5,008 nt of DNA from Planctomycetota bacterium (GTDB lineage Bacteria; Planctomycetota; Phycisphaerae; Phycisphaerales; UBA1924). Every line of letters starts with the position of its first letter. Positions within the stretch are counted from its first letter, which is position 1. The notes under the pieces were generated by a model, which saw nothing but the letters and a program-made list of their open reading frames with translations, did no database searches and had not been told where the DNA came from. The position numbers and the translations under genes are program-made. The stretch spans positions 1-5,008 of the forward strand of contig JAEYVB010000020.1 of the NCBI GenBank assembly GCA_023429345.1, written 5' to 3'. Positions 1-3,284 of this stretch are shown in pieces.

Positions 1-479
1 GAGCGGCAGAGCTGGCCGCCCTTGCCCGCGATGAGCTCGATGCAGTGGACGTCCAGACCGGCGGGAATGAACTTCAACGACATCGCGTTGCCGACGCTGG
101 GCTCGATCGCCTCGGTCGAGGAGCTCAGAATCTTCTGCCCCGCCTGGAGGCCGTTGGGGGCGATGATGTAGCGCTTGACCCCGTCGGTGTACTCGATCAG
201 GGCGATGTGGCAGGAACGGTTGGGGTCGTACTCGATCCCCACGACCGTGCCCTCGATGCCGTCGCGGTCGCGGCGCTTGAAATCGATCAGGCGGTACATC
301 CGCTTGGCGCCGCCGCTGCGGCCGCGGGATGTGATCTTGCCCTGGTTGTTGCGCCCGCCCTTCTTGTGGATGGGGGCCAGGAGCGACTTCTCGGGCTCCG
401 TCTTGGTGACCTCGGCGTGCATGTTGACCGAGGCGTTGCGGCGGCCCGCGCTGGTTGGCTTGTAAATGCGGATAGGCAT
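1..479 (-). CDS. rplB: 50S ribosomal protein L2, N-terminal part (runs off the left edge)
   Basis: L2 binds 23S rRNA in the 50S subunit, helps subunits associate and lies near the peptidyl-transferase centre. The 159 visible codons translate to an L2 N-terminus: MPIRIYKPTSAGRR at the start, GGRNNQGKIT at about residues 41-50, YRLIDFKRRDRDG at about 62-74, EYDPNRS at about 83-89, and AGKGGQLCR at about 151-159. L2 is usually about 275 residues, so the C-terminal 40 percent, including the catalytically implicated His region, lies outside the window. The start at 479 is supported by an AAGGAAG ribosome-binding site (485-491) and by the family N-terminus. It lies 25 bases after the rplW stop, as in a normal S10 operon. 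One oddity is RGRSGGAKR at about 52-60, where most bacterial L2 proteins read close to RHxGGGHKR. Identity is certain; only the length is unknown. Confidence 0.97.
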   Translation of the reverse strand, partial: MPIRIYKPTSAGRRNASVNMHAEVTKTEPEKSLLAPIHKKGGRNNQGKITSRGRSGGAKRMYRLIDFKRRDRDGIEGTVVGIEYDPNRSCHIALIEYTDGVKRYIIAPNGLQAGQKILSSSTEAIEPSVGNAMSLKFIPAGLDVHCIELIAGKGGQLCR

Positions 480-484
480 TCGTG

Positions 485-491
485 CTTCCTT
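485..491 (-). promoter_or_regulatory. Ribosome-binding site of rplB
   Basis: AAGGAAG on the minus strand lies five bases before the rplB ATG, in the 25-base gap after rplW. It supports the chosen start. Confidence 0.7.
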
Positions 492-504
492 GGTGCCCCG
501 GTGC

Positions 505-783
505 TTAGAACATCTCGATCGCCTGGCCCTCGGCCAGACGGATCGTCGCCTTCTTGCGGACGGGCTCGATCACCATGCCGTAACGCAGGCGGCGGTGCTT
601 GCCCTTCTTGTTCTGGGTGTTGACGTCGACGACCTTGACGCCGTAGAGCTGCTCGATGGCCCGCTTGATGTCGTCCTTGGATGCCCGCGGATCGACCTCG
701 AAGGTGTACTGGCCGCGCTCGTTCATCGAGAACGTGCTCTTCTCGGTGAGGACGGGCTTCTTGATGACGTAGTGAGCTTGCAT
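505..783 (-). CDS. rplW: 50S ribosomal protein L23
   Basis: L23 binds 23S rRNA domain III at the polypeptide tunnel exit, where trigger factor and the signal recognition particle dock. The 92-residue product has the L23 pattern: VIKKPVLTEKS near the N-terminus (about 6-16), TFEVDPRASKDDIKRAIEQL (about 27-46), the VKVVDVNTQ strand (about 49-57), the basic KKGKHRR loop (about 59-65), and a KKATIRLAEGQAIEMF end. Glu14 in LTEKS corresponds to the trigger-factor contact Glu18 of Escherichia coli. The length is slightly below the usual 95-100 residues. The start codon overlaps the rplD stop by one base (TGATG) and is preceded by GGAGGT inside the end of rplD, so translation is probably coupled to L4. 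Identity is certain. Confidence 0.98.
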   Translation of the reverse strand: MQAHYVIKKPVLTEKSTFSMNERGQYTFEVDPRASKDDIKRAIEQLYGVKVVDVNTQNKKGKHRRLRYGMVIEPVRKKATIRLAEGQAIEMF

Positions 784-795
784 CAGGCGACCTCC
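783..795 (-). promoter_or_regulatory. rplD/rplW stop-start overlap with strong ribosome-binding site
   Basis: Minus strand TGATG joins the rplD stop to the rplW start with a one-base overlap. GGAGGT (790-795), six bases before the ATG, is a near-perfect Shine-Dalgarno sequence inside the last codons of rplD. This is a typical translational coupling arrangement. Confidence 0.8.
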
Positions 796-1478
796 GCCGT
801 CTTGCGGCCCAGGGGGTTGGTCTTCGCCGACTTGCCGGTCTGTGACTGCGGCCCGTTGAGCCAGGCCTCGAGCTCGGCGCGGCCGATGACCAGGTAGCGA
901 TGGTTGAGCATCTCGAAGCAGGTGAGCTGGTCCGCCCGGCAGAGGGTCACCTCGTCCACGTTGCGGGCCGACTTCCGGGCGTTGGCGGCCTTCTCGCCGT
1001 CGGCGGGGAGGGCGACCAGCGCGTTGCGGTCGATCTTCATGGCCGCCAGGAAGGTCGCGAAGTCCCGCGTCTTGGGGGTGGCGAACTCGAGGGAATCGAC
1101 GATGCGGACCTCGTTGTCCACCAGCTTCGCCAGGAGGGCGTTGCGGTTGGCCTTGCGGCGCATCTTCTTGGGCATGTCCAGGCGGTAGTCCTCGCGGGTC
1201 CGCTTCTTGGAGTGGGCGTGGCCGCCGCCCTTGAAGAGGTTGGCCTTCTTGTCGCCGTGGCGTGCGTTGCCCGTGCCCTTCTGGCGGTAGAGCTTCCGCG
1301 TCGAGCCCTCGACGGCCTCGCGGTTCTTCGTCCGTGCGGAGCCCTGGCGCAGGTTCGCGTGGTAGCGGACGTACGCCTGCTTGATCAGGGCGGGATTGAC
1401 CTCACCGCCCAGAGACTGCTCGTCGATGGTCAGCTTGCCGACCTCGGAGCCCTTGATGTTGTAGACGGGGACATCCAT
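783..1478 (-). CDS. rplD: 50S ribosomal protein L4
   Basis: L4 is an early-assembly 50S protein. Its extended loop lines the peptide exit tunnel, and in some bacteria it represses its own operon. The 231-residue product shows the L4 order: VYNIKGSEVGKL (about 5-16), AYVRYHANLRQGSARTKNR (about 35-53), the tunnel loop with YRQKGTGNARHG (about 64-75) and KGGGHAHSKKR (about 83-93), then MPKKMRRKA (about 102-110) and a C-terminal domain ending near YLVIGRAELEAWL (about residue 207). The loop differs from the common QKGTGRARHG and GGGxxFGPKPR wording but keeps its length and charge. A basic, low-complexity tail of about 24 residues follows, making it longer than the 201 residues of the E. coli protein. 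The ATG at 1478 has GAGGAAAG upstream (1485-1492). A 265-base spacer containing hairpins separates it from rplC. Confidence 0.97.
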   Translation of the reverse strand: MDVPVYNIKGSEVGKLTIDEQSLGGEVNPALIKQAYVRYHANLRQGSARTKNREAVEGSTRKLYRQKGTGNARHGDKKANLFKGGGHAHSKKRTREDYRLDMPKKMRRKANRNALLAKLVDNEVRIVDSLEFATPKTRDFATFLAAMKIDRNALVALPADGEKAANARKSARNVDEVTLCRADQLTCFEMLNHRYLVIGRAELEAWLNGPQSQTGKSAKTNPLGRKTAEVA

Positions 1479-1484
1479 CTGTGT

Positions 1485-1492
1485 CTTTCCTC
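1485..1492 (-). promoter_or_regulatory. Ribosome-binding site of rplD
   Basis: GAGGAAAG on the minus strand, with the AGGA core nine bases before the rplD ATG, supports the 1478 start. It lies 12 bases downstream of a strong hairpin (1505-1524). Confidence 0.65.
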
Positions 1493-1504
1493 GTCACGAC
1501 GCCT

Positions 1505-1524
1505 GAGGCCGGTTGCCCGGCCTC
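1505..1524 (-). repeat. 8-bp inverted repeat with GCAA (GNRA) loop before rplD
   Basis: On the transcribed (minus) strand, GAGGCCGG pairs perfectly with CCGGCCTC around a four-base GCAA loop. GNRA tetraloops are exceptionally stable and are frequent RNA- or protein-contact sites. The hairpin ends 26 bases before the rplD ATG and is not followed by a U-run, so a role in mRNA stability, processing or translational control of L4 fits better than termination. The role is inferred. Confidence 0.75.
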
Positions 1525-1632
1525 GTTCCGCCCCTCGCGTGGTGCTCGGGGCCTTCTTTCCTCGCCTATCCGGCTCGCATCCGATGTGGCGTTTCAGCCT
1601 GGGTGGTGCGGCTCGGAATCGACTCGGCATCC

Positions 1633-1650
1633 GGTCGCTTGGTAGCGACC
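1633..1650 (-). repeat. 7-bp inverted repeat in the rplC-rplD spacer
   Basis: On the minus strand, GGTCGCT pairs perfectly with AGCGACC around an ACCA loop. It lies in the middle of the spacer with no U-tract after it. It may be one arm of a larger folded spacer RNA; no function can be read from sequence alone. Confidence 0.6.
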
Positions 1651-1704
1651 ACGTTTGTTGTGCTCGTCCGGCGGTTGGTGCCTTACGACCCCTTCCGGAC
1701 CCCG

Positions 1705-1726
1705 CGGCCCTGACGCTTCAGGACCG
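1705..1726 (-). repeat. 9-bp hairpin just after the rplC stop
   Basis: On the transcribed strand, CGGUCCUGA pairs with UCAGGGCCG (eight Watson-Crick pairs and one U-G) around an AGCG loop, starting 17 bases after the rplC stop codon. The following bases are GC-rich rather than U-rich, so it is not a classical Rho-independent terminator. It could stabilise the 3' end of an rpsJ-rplC message or take part in attenuation; this is inference. Confidence 0.65.
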
Positions 1727-1743
1727 ACGGGCGTTTCACTCGA

Positions 1744-2433
1744 TCACTTCGCCTCGCCGGCGGCCGCCAGTTTCTTGGCCTTGCTCTTGTACAGACGCAC
1801 GGCCGGACGGATCGACAGGGTTCCATTATTGGCGCCCGGGACGGGGCCTTTCACCAGAAGCAGATTTCTTTCTGCATCAACTCGTACAACGTCGAGGCTC
1901 CGCTGGGTGATCCGCTCGGCCCCCATGTGGCCGGCCATCTTCTTGCCCTTGAGCAGACCGCCGCCGAATCCGCGGTTGGAGCCGTAGCTGCCGATGGAGC
2001 CGGGGGCCCGGTGCTTCCGCTCCGTGCCGTGCGTGGCGCAGTAGCCCTTGAAGTTCCAGCGCTTCATCGTGCCCTGAAACCCCTTGCCCTTGCTGGTCCC
2101 GCTGACATCCACGTACATTGTGCTGTTCAGGTCGGCAACGGTGAGCGTCTTGCCGAGCTCGTAGTTGGCCACCTCCTCGGGCTTGATGCGGAACTCGCGG
2201 TGGGTCCGCTTGGGGCCGGTCCCCGCCTTGAAATCGTGCCCGATCACGGGGATCGTGCTGTTCCGCGGCTTCACATCGCCGAAACCAATCTGCACGGCGT
2301 CGTACCCGTCCTTCTCGGTCGTCCGCACCTGCGTCACCACGCAGGGGCCGACCTCGATCACGGTCACCGGGACGCTCGCGCCGTCCGGCTGCAGCACCCG
2401 GGTCATCCCAACTTTGCGGCCAAGGAGCATCAT
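1744..2433 (-). CDS. rplC: 50S ribosomal protein L3
   Basis: L3 starts 50S assembly, and its long central loop reaches the peptidyl-transferase centre and A-site. The 229-residue product has the family landmarks: LLGRKVGMTRVL at the N-terminus, VPVTVIEVGPCVVTQ (about 21-35), DVSGTSKGKGFQGTMKRWNF (about 109-128), THGTERKHRAPGSIGS (about 134-149), KGKKMAGHMGAERIT (about 162-176), and SLDVVRVDAERNLLLVKGPV (about 179-198). A lysine/alanine tail ends the protein. Between GSIG and KGKKMAG there are 13 residues (about 149-161, glycine-rich) where E. coli L3 has nine, so the loop tip is longer. Two adjacent ATGs open the frame. I chose 2433 because AAGGG (2443-2447) is nine bases upstream; the second ATG (2430) would match the more usual single-Met family start. 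Confidence 0.97.
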   Translation of the reverse strand: MMLLGRKVGMTRVLQPDGASVPVTVIEVGPCVVTQVRTTEKDGYDAVQIGFGDVKPRNSTIPVIGHDFKAGTGPKRTHREFRIKPEEVANYELGKTLTVADLNSTMYVDVSGTSKGKGFQGTMKRWNFKGYCATHGTERKHRAPGSIGSYGSNRGFGGGLLKGKKMAGHMGAERITQRSLDVVRVDAERNLLLVKGPVPGANNGTLSIRPAVRLYKSKAKKLAAAGEAK

Positions 2434-2442
2434 CGCTTCAAA

Positions 2443-2447
2443 CCCTT
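2443..2447 (-). promoter_or_regulatory. Ribosome-binding site of rplC
   Basis: AAGGG on the minus strand lies nine bases before the first of two tandem ATG codons (12 before the second), mildly favouring the upstream start. Confidence 0.5.
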
Positions 2448-2489
2448 TCCCGGTCCGGCCTCAACCCGCCGGTCCGACTTCGTGACTCG

Positions 2490-2508
2490 CCGGCCGCACG
2501 CGGGCCGG
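2490..2508 (-). repeat. 6-bp GC-only inverted repeat in the rpsJ-rplC spacer
   Basis: CCGGCC and GGCCGG arms flank a seven-base loop (CGCGTGC on the transcribed strand). All six pairs are G-C, so it should be stable in RNA despite its short length. No U-tract follows. In a GC-rich genome such words arise easily, so the functional claim is weak. Confidence 0.5.
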
Positions 2509-2534
2509 GGGATCAGAGGAAGCTTTCAGTTGCC

Positions 2535-2557
2535 TGGAGCGGTGTTACCCGGCTCCA
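2535..2557 (-). repeat. Bulged hairpin in the rpsJ-rplC spacer
   Basis: On the transcribed strand, UGGAGC pairs with GCUCCA. Inside, GGU pairs with ACC around an AAC loop, with a two-base CG bulge on the 5' side. It begins 38 bases after the rpsJ stop. It resembles a small RNA-processing or protein-binding hairpin, but no specific function can be assigned. Confidence 0.6.
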
Positions 2558-2595
2558 CAAACGAACATGGACGCCCTTCCGAGCGCCCATGACAG

Positions 2596-2904
2596 TCATG
2601 CCTTGATCTTGATGAACACGCCAGCCGGGACGACGAGGCGGTTCAGAGCTTCAACCGTGCGGGCGTTGGGCTCCAGGATATCGATGATCCGCTTGTGCGT
2701 GCGGATCTCGTACTGCTCGCGGGATTTCTTATCGATGAACGGGGAACGGAGGACGGTGTACCGCTCGATGCGCGTGGGAAGCGGGATCGGACCGGCCACC
2801 TTCGCGTTGGTGCGCTTGGCGTGGTCCACGATCTCCTTCGCCGAGGCGTCGAGGGCGATGTGGTCGTAGGCCTCCATCCGAATCCTGATCTTGCCACCGT
2901 TCAT
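2596..2904 (-). CDS. rpsJ: 30S ribosomal protein S10 (NusE)
   Basis: S10 sits in the head of the 30S subunit. As NusE, it joins NusB in transcription antitermination and binds NusG to couple ribosome and polymerase. The 102-residue product matches the family end to end in length and motifs: KIRIRMEAYDH (about 5-15), AKEIVDHAKRTNAKVAGPIPLPTR (within about 22-45), the flexible loop with VLRSPFIDKKSREQYEIRTHKR (within about 51-72) and a VPAGVFIKIKA end. The ATG at 2904 has AGGA six bases upstream and gives the expected N-terminus. It is the first gene of the operon here: no tuf or fusA lies between it and the divergent gene at 3285, so the operon promoter must be in the 380-base intergenic region unless transcription enters from further away, which the divergent neighbour makes unlikely. 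Identity is certain. Confidence 0.98.
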   Translation of the reverse strand: MNGGKIRIRMEAYDHIALDASAKEIVDHAKRTNAKVAGPIPLPTRIERYTVLRSPFIDKKSREQYEIRTHKRIIDILEPNARTVEALNRLVVPAGVFIKIKA

Positions 2905-2910
2905 GAGTAG

Positions 2911-2914
2911 TCCT
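2911..2914 (-). promoter_or_regulatory. Ribosome-binding site of rpsJ
   Basis: AGGA on the minus strand lies six bases before the rpsJ ATG. A second CAGGA copy lies nine bases further upstream; the nearer copy has the better spacing. Confidence 0.6.
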
Positions 2915-2969
2915 GATGATCCTGGCTGAAGGTCCGTTCACCGTCCCGGTCCGTCGGGCGGTATCCCGT

Positions 2970-2988
2970 CCGGCCCATCCGGGGCCGG
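2970..2988 (-). repeat. 7-bp GC-only hairpin in the rpsJ leader
   Basis: On the transcribed strand, CCGGCCC pairs perfectly with GGGCCGG around a five-base CGGAT loop, 65 bases before the rpsJ ATG. In several bacteria the S10 leader folds and is bound by L4 to repress the operon. Whether this hairpin does that cannot be told from the sequence. Confidence 0.65.
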
Positions 2989-3031
2989 CGTACGGTTCCG
3001 ATCGATACTCGCTCCGGATCCGACTCCACGC

Positions 3032-3045
3032 GGGGACGTATCCCC
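3032..3045 (-). repeat. 5-bp hairpin with UACG tetraloop in the rpsJ leader
   Basis: On the transcribed strand, GGGGA pairs with UCCCC around UACG, a loop of the extra-stable UNCG class, although the closing pair is A-U rather than the favoured C-G. It lies about 25-40 bases downstream of the predicted transcription start, where a leader control element would be expected. Confidence 0.55.
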
Positions 3046-3076
3046 CTGCCGGGTCGGTGAGGATTCCAAGCCGAGA

Positions 3077-3104
3077 AGCTTACGACCCCCGGCCCCAGAG
3101 TCAA
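3077..3104 (-). promoter_or_regulatory. Candidate sigma70-type promoter of the S10 operon
   Basis: On the minus strand TTGACT (3099-3104, five of six matches to TTGACA) is followed after 16 bases by TAAGCT (3077-3082), which keeps the key T-A...T positions of TATAAT but matches only three of six. It is the best -35/-10 pair I found in the intergenic region. It would start transcription near 3070 and give a leader of about 165 bases before rpsJ. Confidence 0.45.
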
Positions 3105-3142
3105 CCGTACGACCCGCCCAGATCCCCTCTCCTTTACAAGTT

Positions 3143-3158
3143 CCGGCCGAGCGGCCGG
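3143..3158 (+). repeat. 6-bp inverted repeat with GAGC loop
   Basis: CCGGCC and GGCCGG arms surround a GAGC loop, 126 bases upstream of the plus-strand start codon. It could act on DNA as an operator-like palindrome or in RNA as a hairpin if transcription of the plus-strand gene starts upstream. It is not followed by a T-tract. Confidence 0.5.
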
Positions 3159-3243
3159 GGGTTCACGGTCGGAGCGATCCTTGGTCGATGCTTGAAGACG
3201 GCAGCTTCGTGATCCGGAACCCACCCCGGGACCGGCCTCAGAC

Positions 3244-3259
3244 GGCGGGGAGCCCCGCC
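3244..3259 (+). repeat. GC-rich hairpin just before the ribosome-binding site of the secreted-protein gene
   Basis: GGCGGG pairs with CCCGCC around a GAGC loop; the DNA arms are seven bases if the G-C closing the loop is counted. It ends 12 bases before the AAGGA sequence of the downstream gene, so if it is transcribed it would fold immediately 5' of the initiation region. Confidence 0.55.
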
Positions 3260-3271
3260 CGCCCGTGCCCC

Positions 3272-3276
3272 AAGGA
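3272..3276 (+). promoter_or_regulatory. Ribosome-binding site of the 498-residue secreted protein
   Basis: AAGGA lies eight bases before the ATG at 3285. Together with the signal peptide that begins exactly there, it fixes the start. Confidence 0.65.
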
Positions 3277-3284
3277 ACCACCCC

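Larger units (their letters stand above)
1479..1743 (-). other. Long non-coding spacer between rplC and rplD
   Basis: These 265 bases separate two genes that in most bacteria are only a few tens of bases apart or less. I see no convincing gene. The frame open from 1630 runs into rplD out of frame, lacks a ribosome-binding site and is rich in Arg, Pro and Ser, as expected of a GC-rich shadow. The spacer contains three hairpins in the sense of the operon transcript (1705-1726, 1633-1650, 1505-1524). None is followed by a U-tract, so none looks like an intrinsic terminator. No internal promoter with good -35 and -10 boxes is visible. Confidence 0.8.
2434..2595 (-). other. Non-coding spacer between rpsJ and rplC
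   Basis: This 162-base gap within the operon holds no convincing gene. The transcribed strand contains two hairpins (2535-2557 and 2490-2508). A 25-codon frame (2590 to 2513) restarts five bases after the rpsJ stop, but it has only a weak AAGG upstream and I do not call it a gene. No terminator-type U-tract and no clear internal promoter are visible. Confidence 0.75.
2905..3284. other. Divergent intergenic region between rpsJ and the secreted-protein gene
   Basis: These 380 bases hold no convincing gene. Open frames across them (for example plus 2916-3212) lack ribosome-binding sites and recognisable protein character. The left half is probably the transcribed leader of the S10 operon and contains hairpins at 2970-2988 and 3032-3045. 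A candidate operon promoter lies at 3077-3104. The right half, upstream of the plus-strand gene, has two GC-rich hairpins (3143-3158 and 3244-3259), but I see no good -35/-10 pair for that gene. Confidence 0.75.

Noticed and set aside
45..1188. Long plus-strand open frames opposite rplB, rplW and rplD (for example 45-623 and 900-1910)
   Set aside because: They lie antisense to unmistakable ribosomal-protein genes. Their products are Leu/Val/Gly/Arg-rich shadows typical of GC-rich DNA, with no ribosome-binding sites.
1430..1630. 66-codon minus-strand frame spanning the rplC-rplD spacer and the start of rplD
   Set aside because: It runs out of frame into rplD, lacks a ribosome-binding site before its ATG, and has an Arg/Pro/Ser-biased composition with no protein family character.
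1505..1726. Intrinsic (Rho-independent) terminators between rplC and rplD
   Set aside because: The stems are strong but none is followed by a U-tract on the transcribed strand, and termination here would cut off essential ribosomal genes.
2450..2953. Repeated word CCGGTCCG at 2450, 2469 and 2946, first suspected as a shared operator upstream of rplC and rpsJ
   Set aside because: The same word also occurs inside the secreted-protein gene near 3705, so it is probably a common GC-rich word.
2916..3212. 98-codon plus-strand frame in the divergent intergenic region
   Set aside because: It has no Shine-Dalgarno sequence, a Pro/Arg/Ser-rich shadow composition and overlaps the probable S10-operon leader and promoter in antisense.
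3217..3243. ECF-sigma-type promoter (GGAAC near 3217) for the plus-strand gene
   Set aside because: The -35-like GGAAC has no convincing partner -10 at the expected spacing. A single short box is not enough.
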